64,000 bases of DNA, from assembly GCF_016508585.1 (NCBI RefSeq), contig NZ_JADVOP010000003.1, forward strand, positions 62,001-126,000, written 5' to 3'. Each line of letters begins with the position of its first letter. The stretch's first letter is position 1. Source of the DNA: Acinetobacter baumannii. Lineage in GTDB: Bacteria; Pseudomonadota; Gammaproteobacteria; Pseudomonadales; Moraxellaceae. The notes beneath the pieces are model-generated. The model made no database searches. It was not told the DNA's origin and saw only the letters and a list, made by a program, of their open reading frames with translations. A program made the position numbers and the translations under genes. This document shows, piece after piece, positions 35,754-45,497 of this stretch.

Positions 35754-38156
35754 ATGCGTATATTATCAAAACAATATTCATTCAGTCTCACAGCAAGCTT
35801 GATCTTTGCTTTACTGTACTCACAAGCTCGTGCTGAAGAGCAACAGAATACATCTCCCGAAGTCAAAACATTAGATACGATTGTGGTGACGGGGACACGC
35901 TCATTAAAGCGTTCTAAGACCGATTCGTTACAACCCATCGATGTGATCAGTGCACAGGAACTCACGGAGCGTACAGGTTCCAGTGAGCTAGGTACAGCCC
36001 TAAGTAAAATTATTCCTTCTATTAATTTTCCCCGTCCGACGGTGGTGGATGGAACGGAACTGGTTCGTCCTGTACAACTGAAAGGGCTATCTCCTGATCA
36101 AGTCTTGGTCTTGGTAAACGGTAAACGTCGCCATAGCGGTGCTTTTATTAATCTGGGTGGAACAATTGGTCGTGGTTCAGCGCCGACTGATTTAAATGCG
36201 ATTCCTGTTTCTGCAATTAGCCGTATCGAAGTACTCAGAGAAGGGGCTTCTGCACGTTATGGTTCAGATGCAATTGCTGGTGTCGTCAATATCATCTTAA
36301 AGTCTGATCCAAAAACAGGTGAAGCGGGAATACGCTACGGCATTTATGATAAAGGTGATGGTGAGCAAAAGCAGTCCTATGTTTCAGGGGGATCTCGACT
36401 TGGCGATTATGGTTATGCCATTTTTTCCGGTGAATGGCAGGACAATGAAGCCACCAATCGTGCCGGCTTAGACTTACGTGATCCAAATGCCACCACCTAT
36501 GGGCAGAGGACATTTCGATTTGGTGACCCAAAATCAGACGAAGTAAAAGCTGCTTTCAATGCGGGCTTTGACCTTAGTGATGAAATCGAATTATATGGTT
36601 TCTCCACCTATAGCCACCGAAATGCCGAAACTGCTGGATTTTATCGTTTAAGCAACGCCTCAAACAATGTTCCGGCATTATTTCCGAATGGCTACTTACC
36701 TCTGATCCGAGGTCAATTAGACGACTTTAGTGCTGTTGCAGGTCTACGAGGAGAAGTTGCGGATTGGCGTTATGATATTTCTGCAAATTATGGTTTGAAC
36801 CAATATGATGTAAATACCCGAACCATCAATGTTGATCTGTACAAAGACACAGGGGCAACACCCAATTCATTTCATAATGGCAAGCTGAAAAATAGCCAGT
36901 CTGTTTTTAATCTTGATCTTTCCAAAGAGTATGATATATCTGCGTTTGCAAGCCCTTTGAATATTGCATTTGGTGCCCAGTATTTAAACCAGCAATATCA
37001 AATTAAAGCAGGAGATCCGGGCGCTTATTATAAAAGTGGCTCGTCAGGTTTATCGGGTTTCCGTCAAGCTGATGCAGGCAAATGGACCCGTGACAGCTAT
37101 GCTGGATATCTAGATTTAGAAACTGATATTACCCAAAAGTTTTCTGCTTCTACCGCATATCGTTATGAGAAATATGATGATTTTGGTGATACCAACAATG
37201 CTTCACTGTCCTTACGTTATAAGCTTTTACCACAAGTTGCTGTACGAGGATCAGTTTCGACAGGTTTTCGAGCACCCAGTCTGGCACAACAGTATTTTAC
37301 TCAAACCTCATCTCAACTGGTGAATGGGCAGTTTGTTGAAGCGGGCACATTCCCGAGTTCATCTCAAGTTGCACAATTGCTCGGAGCCGAGGATTTAAAA
37401 GCTGAAAAATCCAAAAACTATAGTCTTGGTTTTGTCTTTACCCCAACTCCAAATCTGTATGTAACTTTAGATGCCTATCAAATCGATATTGATGATCGTA
37501 TTAGTCTGTCTTCCAATATCAATGCCAGCAGCCCTGCTGTACGTGATTATCTGATCTCAAAAGGCATCACCGATACCAACTTTAGCAGCGTACGTTTTTT
37601 CAATAATGCCAGTGATACACGTACACGTGGCGTGGATTTGGTTGCAAACTACCAATGGCAGAACCTACCTTATGGAGAGTTAACCACATCTTTGGCTTAT
37701 AACTTCAATCGTAATGAAGTCACCAATGTAGATAAAAATCCTGAAATTTTAAATACCTTGGGTGTCAATCTGACACGCTTAGACCGTCGTGAACAATATG
37801 GATTACTGGCAGGCAGTACACCTGAACATAAATTCAGTTTGGCCAATGATTATAAAATTGGAAATTTCGGCATTAACACCAATCTCACGCGATACGGAAG
37901 CTTTAAAACATTTAGTAATGCTGGTTCAGCCAGTGATCAGAAATTCTCTGCAAAATGGCTTTTGGACTTAGCCCTAAGCTATCAATTGAACGCTTGGAAA
38001 TTTACCCTTGGCGGTGACAACATTACCAATGTTTATCCAGATAAAGATGTTTATGACATCAACAAACCTACTGGTGGAAGCCTACAGTATAGCCAGTTCT
38101 CACCTTTTGGTTTTAATGGCGCATTCTATTACGGCAAAATTAATTATAAGTGGTAA
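35754..38156 (+). CDS. TonB-dependent outer membrane receptor
   Basis: 800 residues. A signal peptide (about 1-27, ending SQARA) is followed by the TonB-box region LDTIVVTGTR, a plug domain (about 45-175) with VLVLVNGKRR and ASARYGSDAIAGVVNIILK, and a 22-strand barrel ending in YYGKINYKW with the terminal aromatic residue needed for BAM recognition. It imports a large or scarce ligand across the outer membrane with energy from TonB. No Fur box is seen upstream and no partner transporter is adjacent, so iron is not assured; the ligand is unknown. Single gene with its own terminator. Confidence 0.93.
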   Translation: MRILSKQYSFSLTASLIFALLYSQARAEEQQNTSPEVKTLDTIVVTGTRSLKRSKTDSLQPIDVISAQELTERTGSSELGTALSKIIPSINFPRPTVVDGTELVRPVQLKGLSPDQVLVLVNGKRRHSGAFINLGGTIGRGSAPTDLNAIPVSAISRIEVLREGASARYGSDAIAGVVNIILKSDPKTGEAGIRYGIYDKGDGEQKQSYVSGGSRLGDYGYAIFSGEWQDNEATNRAGLDLRDPNATTYGQRTFRFGDPKSDEVKAAFNAGFDLSDEIELYGFSTYSHRNAETAGFYRLSNASNNVPALFPNGYLPLIRGQLDDFSAVAGLRGEVADWRYDISANYGLNQYDVNTRTINVDLYKDTGATPNSFHNGKLKNSQSVFNLDLSKEYDISAFASPLNIAFGAQYLNQQYQIKAGDPGAYYKSGSSGLSGFRQADAGKWTRDSYAGYLDLETDITQKFSASTAYRYEKYDDFGDTNNASLSLRYKLLPQVAVRGSVSTGFRAPSLAQQYFTQTSSQLVNGQFVEAGTFPSSSQVAQLLGAEDLKAEKSKNYSLGFVFTPTPNLYVTLDAYQIDIDDRISLSSNINASSPAVRDYLISKGITDTNFSSVRFFNNASDTRTRGVDLVANYQWQNLPYGELTTSLAYNFNRNEVTNVDKNPEILNTLGVNLTRLDRREQYGLLAGSTPEHKFSLANDYKIGNFGINTNLTRYGSFKTFSNAGSASDQKFSAKWLLDLALSYQLNAWKFTLGGDNITNVYPDKDVYDINKPTGGSLQYSQFSPFGFNGAFYYGKINYKW

Positions 38157-38182
38157 GGGTTTGAGCCTTTTAAAAAGCATTG

Positions 38183-38208
38183 AACCGAGTTAAGAGACTC
38201 GGTTTTTT
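38183..38208 (+). terminator. Terminator of the TonB receptor gene
   Basis: AACCGAGT, 6-base loop, ACTCGGTT then TTTT. Confidence 0.82.
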
Positions 38209-38343
38209 ATGCTTATTGTGCTTGGTAATCACTATTAAAGTCTGGGCAGGGTATGGGTGGATATCACTGGGTTTAGCTTGGTGATGAACTTTTTATCTGA
38301 AACTTATATACTCAAAACAAGACATATTCGAATTTAATCCAAG

Positions 38344-38859
38344 ATGATAAAAACAATTTATACATGTATTCTATTCTTAATCCTTTCGAGCCATGGGCTC
38401 GCACAACAATTAAGCTGTAAACAAGACTATTCTAAAATCATTGCACCTGACCTAGAGCGTTTAGGACAAGATTTAAAAAATAATGATTATTCTTTTATGC
38501 AACAGAAAACTCATCCTTCTCTCATCAATTATGTCGGTGGTATAGAAAATTACCAAAAACTTCTCCAACACACACAGAGTATCCTCGCGACATCAAACTT
38601 AGAGATTCAACAAGTTGAATCCGCTCCCCCTCTTTATAGCTATATTGTTGATCAAGAAGAAATCTGTTTTGTTCCGAAAACCATCACCATGAAAGTGGCA
38701 GGCAAAACAGTCAAAGGAGCGCCTTCTTTTATGGTTGCGATTCGCCCACAACATTCACATCATTGGACTTATCTAGACGGTTCAGGTTTACAGAAAAATC
38801 CCAAAATGCTTTTTATTCTTTTTCCCCATTTTCCTAAAAATGTCAAAGTCCCTTTTTAA
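38344..38859 (+). CDS. Secreted protein of unknown function
   Basis: 171 residues. The N-terminal MIKTIYTCILFLILSSHGLA is a signal peptide cleaved before QQLSCKQ. The mature part has two cysteines (SCKQDYS and EEICFVP) that could form a disulfide. It has a small mixed alpha/beta pattern: LGQDLKNNDYSFMQQKTHPSL, a central YIVDQEEICF strand and FMVAIRPQHSHHWTYLDGSG, where a histidine cluster stands near the end. The sequence recalls small periplasmic proteins with a DUF-type fold, but I cannot name the family. It is convergent with the GDPD gene. Confidence 0.75.
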   Translation: MIKTIYTCILFLILSSHGLAQQLSCKQDYSKIIAPDLERLGQDLKNNDYSFMQQKTHPSLINYVGGIENYQKLLQHTQSILATSNLEIQQVESAPPLYSYIVDQEEICFVPKTITMKVAGKTVKGAPSFMVAIRPQHSHHWTYLDGSGLQKNPKMLFILFPHFPKNVKVPF

Positions 38860-38878
38860 ACCAATACAGTTCGATGAG

Positions 38879-41230
38879 TTATTTCACCACCACCTTTATC
38901 GGTGAGGAAAAGATGTGATAGTCGTATTGTTGATCAATCTGATATTTATAACCTGCTAAAACATAGGCTGTTCCCTGCTCAACAAAACTCAACTGCCCAT
39001 TTTTTAGCTCATGCTTTGGAGAACCCGCTAAAACAACAAAATTGTTGACTTGCAATTTGGCTTTTTCTCCGTCTTGTTGAGTCATTTGCGCATCAATTAA
39101 AACAGCTTGTCCCACTTTGGCTTTGATATTTTTCGGTGTTTGTATATCCACCACATATTTTGAATAAAGCTGTGCTGAATTGGTGGTGATCCCATAAGTT
39201 CCTGCAACATACAGCTTCTTAAATGTATCATCACTCAAAGCCCAAGGCCAGAAACTGATACCACGATGCTTAGTGGCTTCTAAAATATTGATCAAATCAC
39301 TACGGTAGGCAGGGTTATAACTTGAATTATACTTTTGCACATCGTTATTGATCTGTTGGATATTGACCAAAATATTACGGCTGTTTGGCATATTCCCCAC
39401 CAATAAACCTCGGGGAATCTCAGTCATTTGGGTTTGTGCACGTACAATTTGATCTGTATTGAACGATGTGGTGACCACTTGGCTTTCCACTTGGTACTTT
39501 TTAATCTCATCCTGCATTTTTGCGACCAATGCGGGATTGGCACTTTTCATTTCAATCATCAGTACAACATTTGGATGCTGTTTTAAGATGCTAAAATACT
39601 CTGCAAGAGTAGGTATTTTATAAGCTTTGTACTTGGATCTTAATTGTTGAACCTGTGCAAGATTCATCTCTTCAATTTTTCCAGTTGAACGCGTAGTACG
39701 ATCAACCGTTGCATCATGCATAACCACAAGATGCTGATCTTTAGTCAAATAAATATCATTTTCGACGATATCTGCACCCAAAGCCACAGCATGTTTGACA
39801 CTTTCTAAAGTATTTTCATCCTCTAAGCTGGGTACACCCCGATGCCCAATAATAAAAGGTTTACGTAATAAAGTATTTTTCGGAAATTGCTTCAATATAC
39901 TGGAAAAAACCGTACTTTGCGTTGTGATCACCCCATTTACACCTGTGGTCAACACCCGCGCAGCATCCTGAGCCTCAACAGCAGATGTATCCACCCAAAC
40001 TGTCATCAAATGGCGTTGGATAAAACTGATCGATGCTTTCTCCGTCAGGCTTTGTGGAACAACTACAATTCGTGCATAAGCTTGATTGCTGCGACGGATA
40101 ATTTCAGCAAGATCTTGATGGCGGTCTTTAAGATTTTCACGACTTAAATCCAATGCTGTTCGTACCATCGGTATAATTTGATGTGCAGATTTAAGCAGCT
40201 CATCACTTCTTGATAACACGGTAATATCACTAATATCCTGAGATTTAGACAGTAATTTTAATGCTTCTATACTTTTGGGGTCTTTAATCTCTAAAACCGG
40301 AATGGTGTTACGCTGTGGAGTGGAGAGATAGTGTTTTAAGGTTTCGATCACCTGACCAGTTTGATCAAGTAAATTTAAATTTGCATCTAATTGATAATAC
40401 TGCTGATTACTTGAATTTAATGCGCCATTTGGATGTTTTACTTTTTGAATAATGGTTGAGGCTAAAGCTACATTGGTTTGAACTTCTTGTACCTGCATAA
40501 CTTTATTATGGCTAAGATCAGGTAAGGCACTGAGCTGTTCAGAGACTTGGATATTCTTAATTTTTAAAATGGCACCTGAGGCAGAAAAGCCAATTCCACC
40601 TTTTGTAGACAATTGATTCAGCTCAACATCTTGCATTAACTGATCATTCAAATAATGTTGTACCCGTTGACCAGAGACCACGACACTGGCTTTGTACCAT
40701 TGATTCGCTTTGATATTTTCAGAGAAGGCTTTGATCTCACTCACTTCCCATTGCGCATTCGTTTTATGGCGTCCAAATTCAGTGCCGTTCTTCGCTGTTG
40801 CATCTGCTCTGAGAGTAAATTGATAGTAACTGCTTGGAATTACGCCCTGCGTTTCTGTGACATCATAAATCACACTTCCCCAACGGGAAGCATTGACTGG
40901 TTGATCTAAAGTAAATTCGAGATCAATCCTATAGTTTTTATGCTTTTCAAGAGATTGTGGCAATAAAATCGAGGTTGGGCTCATTGCATTAGCCCGTCCA
41001 TCAATATTCAGTACACCATGCTCAATATAAATATGACCCGGATTATTCCCGGGAATGCGCCACCCTTGAGGAATATTGTTCTGCCGAACAAAATTTTGCT
41101 GATAAAGCTTTTTAAATTGTGGTATTGCCGTTTTAGACGGAGTCTGCGTCGAAATTTTTGTTGCCAGTTCAGCATAACCGGTCACAGGTAAAGCAATTAA
41201 AACAGCACAAGATAAAACAGTAAGCTTCAT
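38879..41230 (-). CDS. Secreted glycerophosphodiester phosphodiesterase family protein with extra N-terminal domains
   Basis: 783 residues from the ATG at 41230, which gives a signal peptide (MKLTVLSCAVLIALPVTGYA); the upstream start at 41284 would bury it. Residues about 30-230 form a beta-rich lectin-like (LamG/DUF1080-type) domain with NIDGRANAMSPTSILLPQ. A middle part (about 250-455) has a TIM-barrel-like rhythm but lacks catalytic residues. From about 460 comes a GDPD domain: IGHRGVPSLEDENTLESVKHAV, GADIVENDIYLTKDQHLVVMHD and VVLMIEMKS, with the His, Glu and Asp of the catalytic and metal sites. It likely cleaves glycerophosphodiesters outside the cytoplasm, releasing glycerol 3-phosphate. 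Confidence 0.87.
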   Translation of the reverse strand: MKLTVLSCAVLIALPVTGYAELATKISTQTPSKTAIPQFKKLYQQNFVRQNNIPQGWRIPGNNPGHIYIEHGVLNIDGRANAMSPTSILLPQSLEKHKNYRIDLEFTLDQPVNASRWGSVIYDVTETQGVIPSSYYQFTLRADATAKNGTEFGRHKTNAQWEVSEIKAFSENIKANQWYKASVVVSGQRVQHYLNDQLMQDVELNQLSTKGGIGFSASGAILKIKNIQVSEQLSALPDLSHNKVMQVQEVQTNVALASTIIQKVKHPNGALNSSNQQYYQLDANLNLLDQTGQVIETLKHYLSTPQRNTIPVLEIKDPKSIEALKLLSKSQDISDITVLSRSDELLKSAHQIIPMVRTALDLSRENLKDRHQDLAEIIRRSNQAYARIVVVPQSLTEKASISFIQRHLMTVWVDTSAVEAQDAARVLTTGVNGVITTQSTVFSSILKQFPKNTLLRKPFIIGHRGVPSLEDENTLESVKHAVALGADIVENDIYLTKDQHLVVMHDATVDRTTRSTGKIEEMNLAQVQQLRSKYKAYKIPTLAEYFSILKQHPNVVLMIEMKSANPALVAKMQDEIKKYQVESQVVTTSFNTDQIVRAQTQMTEIPRGLLVGNMPNSRNILVNIQQINNDVQKYNSSYNPAYRSDLINILEATKHRGISFWPWALSDDTFKKLYVAGTYGITTNSAQLYSKYVVDIQTPKNIKAKVGQAVLIDAQMTQQDGEKAKLQVNNFVVLAGSPKHELKNGQLSFVEQGTAYVLAGYKYQIDQQYDYHIFSSPIKVVVK

Positions 41231-41360
41231 AAAATTTCTGGAGCATTCAAAACGTTTTTCAATAATATCCGTTGTAAATGACATCAGCCTAATTCAAATT
41301 TTACCGATATTTTAAACCTTTATCTGTCATAGATCAGCTCATTTAAAGCCAGCATGAAAA

Positions 41361-42632
41361 TTATTGCTGCTGCTCCTGCTGCCAACGACGTTGCTGTAAG
41401 CGCTCCCCTTCAACCTCCCGCTTATTTCGTGCAGACTCATATAGTTTTGTCCCTTTTAATTCAGGTGGCAAATAGTCCTGTAGTACAAAATGTTCTGGAT
41501 AATTGTGCGGATAGAGATAATCTGCACCATAACCCTGTTGTTTCATCAATTTGGTTGGTGCATTACGTAAATGTAAAGGTACGGCTAAATTAGAGGTTTT
41601 TTCAGCCAACTCTAGTGCCTTATTGATGGCCAAGTAAGTACTGTTACTTTTTGCGCTGGTCGCCAAATAAACAGCACATTGCCCTAAAATAATTCTACAT
41701 TCGGGCATCCCAATGGCTTGAACCGAGCGGAAACACTCTCCTGCCAACAACAGTGCATTGGGATTTGAATTGCCAATGTCTTCTGAAGCAGCAATCAGCA
41801 TACGTCGTGCAATAAAAACTGGATCTTCTCCACCTTTTAGCATTCGTGCCATCCAGTATAACGCTGCATCTGGGTCACTCCCACGAATCGACTTGATAAA
41901 TGCAGACACAAGATCATAATGCTGTTCACCGGACTTGTCATAGCGTGCGATATTCTGTTGGGCAACTTTAACCACGATCGCATTGGTCACCCTATTTTCA
42001 ACATCAGCTTCAAAAGTGCTGGCGATCAGATCAATTAAATTCAATGCCTTACGTGCATCCCCTGCGGCGAATTGAATCAAGGCATCAAATTCCTCAATCT
42101 GAATGTGGCGCTCTTGTAAAAATTTGTCTTGTTGAATGGCACGAAGAATCAGTTCTTGAATTGCTTCATTGCCGAGTGCATTCAGCGTATAGACCTGACA
42201 ACGTGAAAGTAAGGCGCTGTTGACTTCAAATGAAGGATTCTCTGTTGTCGCCCCGATTAAGGTAATTTTACCTTTTTCAACAGCATTTAATAATGCGTCT
42301 TGTTGCGACTTGTTGAAACGATGGATTTCATCAATAAATACCACTGGGGTTAATAGATCACCACTTTCAGCAATCACTTCACGCAGTTCTTTAACCCCGG
42401 TATTTAACGCTGAGAGGCTGACAAATGGACGATCCACAGCTTGTGCCAATAACAATGCAATTGTGGTTTTTCCAACGCCCGGTGGTCCCCAGAAAATAAT
42501 CGAAGGCAAATGCCCTTGATCAATCATTTGACGTAATGGTGCGTCAGCGCCAAGCAAATGATCTTGTCCAATAATTTCAGACAAATCACGTGGACGTAAA
42601 CGTTCTGGAAGTGGAATTTGAGTGTCTGACAT
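41361..42632 (-). CDS. rarA: Replication-associated recombination protein A
   Basis: 423 residues. AAA+ ATPase with Walker A GPPGVGKTT (49-57), Walker B VFIDEIHRFNKSQQDALL and sensor 1 IGATTENPSF. The C-terminal part (about 240-420) contains the MgsA/RarA oligomerisation domain with LKGGEDPVFIARRMLIAASEDIGNSNPNAL. It acts at stalled replication forks together with SSB and RecA. Single gene, 9 bases downstream-adjacent to the esterase pseudogene's end. Confidence 0.95.
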   Translation of the reverse strand: MSDTQIPLPERLRPRDLSEIIGQDHLLGADAPLRQMIDQGHLPSIIFWGPPGVGKTTIALLLAQAVDRPFVSLSALNTGVKELREVIAESGDLLTPVVFIDEIHRFNKSQQDALLNAVEKGKITLIGATTENPSFEVNSALLSRCQVYTLNALGNEAIQELILRAIQQDKFLQERHIQIEEFDALIQFAAGDARKALNLIDLIASTFEADVENRVTNAIVVKVAQQNIARYDKSGEQHYDLVSAFIKSIRGSDPDAALYWMARMLKGGEDPVFIARRMLIAASEDIGNSNPNALLLAGECFRSVQAIGMPECRIILGQCAVYLATSAKSNSTYLAINKALELAEKTSNLAVPLHLRNAPTKLMKQQGYGADYLYPHNYPEHFVLQDYLPPELKGTKLYESARNKREVEGERLQQRRWQQEQQQ

Positions 42633-42641
42633 ACTGCTTTT

Positions 42642-43601
42642 TTAATTGATGAATGCTGAGCTTAGTCTACTATGGAAAGCATTCAATAATGTACTTTCAA
42701 TTTTAAAATAATCGATTCTGTAAAATATCCAAGAGTGAAGCCTGAAGACTTCCCCATGACTGAGGTCAGGATACAGCAGGAGCTTGGTATTTGCGCCTTT
42801 ACTGGCTAAGTCTAAAACCAGTTGTCGATTATTTTGAATCATATCTTGATCGATATTCGGGCTCATTTTCACTGTAGTAGATGAAGTAAAATCACCTTCC
42901 ATCACCAACAGTTTTTGATTTTCAAGTGTTTCGGGCTTTGCGCGTTCAACGACTTTCAGTAATCGGGAATCTGCCCAAGTTAAAGATGGACTTGCTGCAA
43001 AATAATGCGAAAATTTCTGCTCATACTGCTGGTGATTCAATAAGGTATCCAATACAAATAATCCACCATGGGAATGTCCCCACAATGCCGTGCGCCGAGT
43101 GTCCAGTTTGACCTGTGAATGAACCCAAGGCATGACTTTTTCAAAGATCATTTGTCTAAACTGCGAACTTCCAACTGACATATGTTCAGGATTTCGGGGA
43201 TCAACGAATATTTTTCCTGACTCATCTGCTGGCGTATAATCCACGGAACGTGAAGCAGATTCAAATGGCAACTGCGTTTGATAACCGATCGTCACCAAAA
43301 CAGGGCTGTCTTGTTCAGATCATTGTTTTAATAATACGTCATCTAAACGCGCCATTACTGGGTTGCCATCCAACATAAAAATGGCAGGTCGTGGTTGATT
43401 TTTATTGATCTGTCTGGGTATCCCTAAGTAACCTTTATAATACCGTCGCTGATCGGCTGACTGAAATGTGTAAACTTGAAACTGATAATAACGGGAACCA
43501 AGATCTGCAATATGAGGTCCTAAAGGCTTTAGATCAGGCTTTGCATACGTCACTGAACAAAAAGCAAAGGTCAAAATGATGGCAGACAGGCATAAAGTCA
43601 T
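42642..43601 (-). pseudogene. Siderophore esterase-like alpha/beta hydrolase with one in-frame TGA
   Basis: From the ATG at 43601 the frame encodes a signal peptide, then FQVYTFQSADQRRYYKGYLG and AIFMLDGNPVMARL. It meets a TGA at 43322-43320 and continues in the same frame with SEQDSPVLVTIGYQTQLPF, SVDYTPADESGK, the nucleophile elbow GHSHGG and a C-terminal DLSHGE with the catalytic His. This is the order of the Fes/IroE esterase family, which hydrolyses catecholate siderophores in the periplasm or cytosol. A Fur box lies 75 bases upstream. The single stop most likely disables the protein; a sequencing error is the alternative. Confidence 0.72.
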
Positions 43602-43675
43602 TTTTTGAATAGGGTCAATCAACCAGACATTTTAGATTCAATCAAATCATGAAAGCCTATTTATCATATTAATAT

Positions 43676-43692
43676 TTGATAATGATTATCAA
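43676..43692 (-). promoter_or_regulatory. Fur box upstream of the esterase gene
   Basis: TTGATAAT and ATTATCAA are perfect inverted repeats around a single G, containing GATAATGATTATC, close to the Fur consensus GATAATGATAATCATTATC. It lies about 75 bases upstream of the esterase ATG and indicates iron-repressed transcription. Confidence 0.78.
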
Positions 43693-43712
43693 TTCATAAT
43701 TGACGTGATTTT

Positions 43713-44183
43713 CTAACGGACCCAACGTACAACATATTCATCAATTTCTTCCTCATCGACTTCTGTCTCTGAGATACAGCGCCCTGCTGCTGATTTTCTG
43801 GCTTTAATCACATTCTGTCTGGAACCTGTAATTAAATAATGCCAAGACGGAAGATTTTTACCTTCATTGACACGTCGATAGGCACAGCTTGAAGGCAACC
43901 AATGAATTTGCGCTAATTTTTCAGGGCTGAGTTGAATACAATCTGGAACATAGTGCAAACGATTGGCATAGTCTGAACATTGTGCTGTTTGACAGTCCAA
44001 TAGTTTACAGGACACCTTGGTATAAGCGATTTCATGTGTTTCATCATCTTCAAGTTTAACCAAGCAGCACAAACCACAACCATCACATAAAGCTTCCCAT
44101 TCAGCCTGATTGAGTTCAGACAAATGATGTTTTTTCCAAAATTGAGGGCGTATTTCGAAGCTCATTGTATACAGTGAAGTCAT
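43713..44183 (-). CDS. YcgN family cysteine cluster protein (UPF0260)
   Basis: 156 residues. CDGCGLCC near residue 34, a run of further cysteines (SCKLLDCQTAQCSDY) and WLPSSCAYRRVNEGK with LPSWHYLITG near residue 115 are the marks of the YcgN family, thought to bind an Fe-S or other metal cluster. Function not established. An internal ATG at 44165 (MSFEIRPQFW) is an equally plausible start. The Fur box between this gene and the next points away from it. Confidence 0.9.
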   Translation of the reverse strand: MTSLYTMSFEIRPQFWKKHHLSELNQAEWEALCDGCGLCCLVKLEDDETHEIAYTKVSCKLLDCQTAQCSDYANRLHYVPDCIQLSPEKLAQIHWLPSSCAYRRVNEGKNLPSWHYLITGSRQNVIKARKSAAGRCISETEVDEEEIDEYVVRWVR

Positions 44184-44355
44184 ATGAAAGATTAATATTA
44201 TATCAGCATAAGAACATGAACTAGAGAATAAAAAAACATCACAAATCAGTTACATGATGCTTTATTTATCACACTTTTCAAACATAACTTCACAAGACCG
44301 CGCCGTTTTTCTCCCTATACTGAAACTGCATAAAAACAATATGGAGGTGAGTATC

Positions 44356-44514
44356 ATGTTCCGTTGGGCAATAATTTTCGCTGTGATCGCGTTAGTTGCA
44401 AGTTTATTTGGTTTTGGCGGTGTCGCAGGAATGTCTAAAGACTTTGCGGTAATTCTTCTTGTTGTTGCCGTTATTCTTGCAATTGTCGGATTTATTTCCA
44501 GAGGGAAAGTTTAA
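44356..44514 (+). CDS. DUF1328 small membrane protein
   Basis: 52 residues from the ATG at 44356, chosen because TGGAGGTGAG stands just upstream and because the DUF1328 family begins [16 protein letters not shown] longer frame from 44254 is not supported. Two hydrophobic helices are separated by the [13 protein letters not shown] loop, the family hallmark (E. coli YtjA). Inner membrane; function unknown, often stress-inducible in related bacteria. Confidence 0.88.
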   Translation: MFRWAIIFAVIALVASLFGFGGVAGMSKDFAVILLVVAVILAIVGFISRGKV

Positions 44515-44553
44515 ACTTTTCTTAGTACTCTTATTACAGTCTCTGTTTATGAT

Positions 44554-44580
44554 AAAGAAGGTCTTAGGTCCTTCTTTTTT
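44554..44580 (+). terminator. Terminator of the DUF1328 gene
   Basis: AAGAAGG (44555-44561), an 8-base loop, CCTTCTT (44570-44576) then TTTT. Confidence 0.8.
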
Positions 44581-44712
44581 CATTTTAGTACCGATTCAAT
44601 CATTCATAATTTCTCACATTTCTATACTCAATATTCCTCAATTAAGCATTTGAATCTTTCATATTTATGCTTTAATCAATGTCGCTCGCAAAAATATAAA
44701 AGGATCGAATAG

Positions 44713-45450
44713 ATGGCTGTTGCAATTAAAACTCGTGAAATTCAATACCAAGCAAAAGATGGAACAACTTTAATCGGTTATTTTGCTGCCCCTGAATCTA
44801 CACAACCTGTTGCAGGTGTCATCGTGGGTCCTGAATGGTGGGGACGAAATGAATATACTGAGCAACGTGCCAGAGAACTTGCTGAACATGGTTTTGCTGC
44901 ATTGGCAGTTGACATGTATGGCGACAAAAAAGTAACCACCGTTGCTACACAGGCCAATGAATGGATGATGCAAACCTTTCAAGATGCCCATACCATTGTA
45001 GATCGCAGCTCAGCCGCACTTACCACCCTTGCCAATCAACCTGAAGTCGATGGACAGCGCCTTGCTGCAATTGGTTTTTGTTATGGCGGAAAAGTCATGC
45101 TTGATTTGGCGCGATCAGGCGCGGATTTAAAAGCAGTGATCACATTTCACGCCAATTTATCAGCGCAAAACCCCGCACAATCAGGAAAATTTAAAGCTGA
45201 GGTTTTAGTTTTACATGGTGAAAAAGACTCTATGGTGTCTTTGGCAGATGTTGAATCATTCAAGCAAGAAATGAATCATGCACAAGTAAAATCTGAAGTG
45301 ACCATTCTCAAAGATGCCAAACATGGCTTTAGTAACCCACAAGCAGATGAACGTGCCAAAGCCAATGGTGTAGATCTAGGTTATAACGCAGAAGCTGAAC
45401 GCGCAGGATTAACTGCGATGTATCAGCTGTTAGATCGTACATTGGTTTGA
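44713..45450 (+). CDS. Dienelactone hydrolase family protein
   Basis: 245 residues, alpha/beta-hydrolase fold. The nucleophile elbow GFCYGGKV has Cys as nucleophile, as in dienelactone hydrolases; the Asp is in LHGEKDSMVSL and the His in AKHGFSNP. GPEWWGRNEY near residue 40 forms part of the oxyanion region. The family opens lactones in aromatic degradation, but many members are general hydrolases; there are no catabolic neighbours here. Confidence 0.91.
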   Translation: MAVAIKTREIQYQAKDGTTLIGYFAAPESTQPVAGVIVGPEWWGRNEYTEQRARELAEHGFAALAVDMYGDKKVTTVATQANEWMMQTFQDAHTIVDRSSAALTTLANQPEVDGQRLAAIGFCYGGKVMLDLARSGADLKAVITFHANLSAQNPAQSGKFKAEVLVLHGEKDSMVSLADVESFKQEMNHAQVKSEVTILKDAKHGFSNPQADERAKANGVDLGYNAEAERAGLTAMYQLLDRTLV

Positions 45451-45497
45451 TTTTGAATCTGATGTAGGACCTTAACCCGTAAACAAGGAGTTTAAAA

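Noticed and set aside
41354..41593. Plus-strand frames inside rarA, the GDPD gene, RND genes and other large genes
   Set aside because: They are antisense shadows of long conserved genes, with no ribosome sites or family features.
42642..43298. Downstream half of the esterase as an independent gene starting at TTG 43298
   Set aside because: It lacks signal peptide, first strands and a ribosome site, and is in the same frame as the upstream half, so one interrupted gene is simpler.
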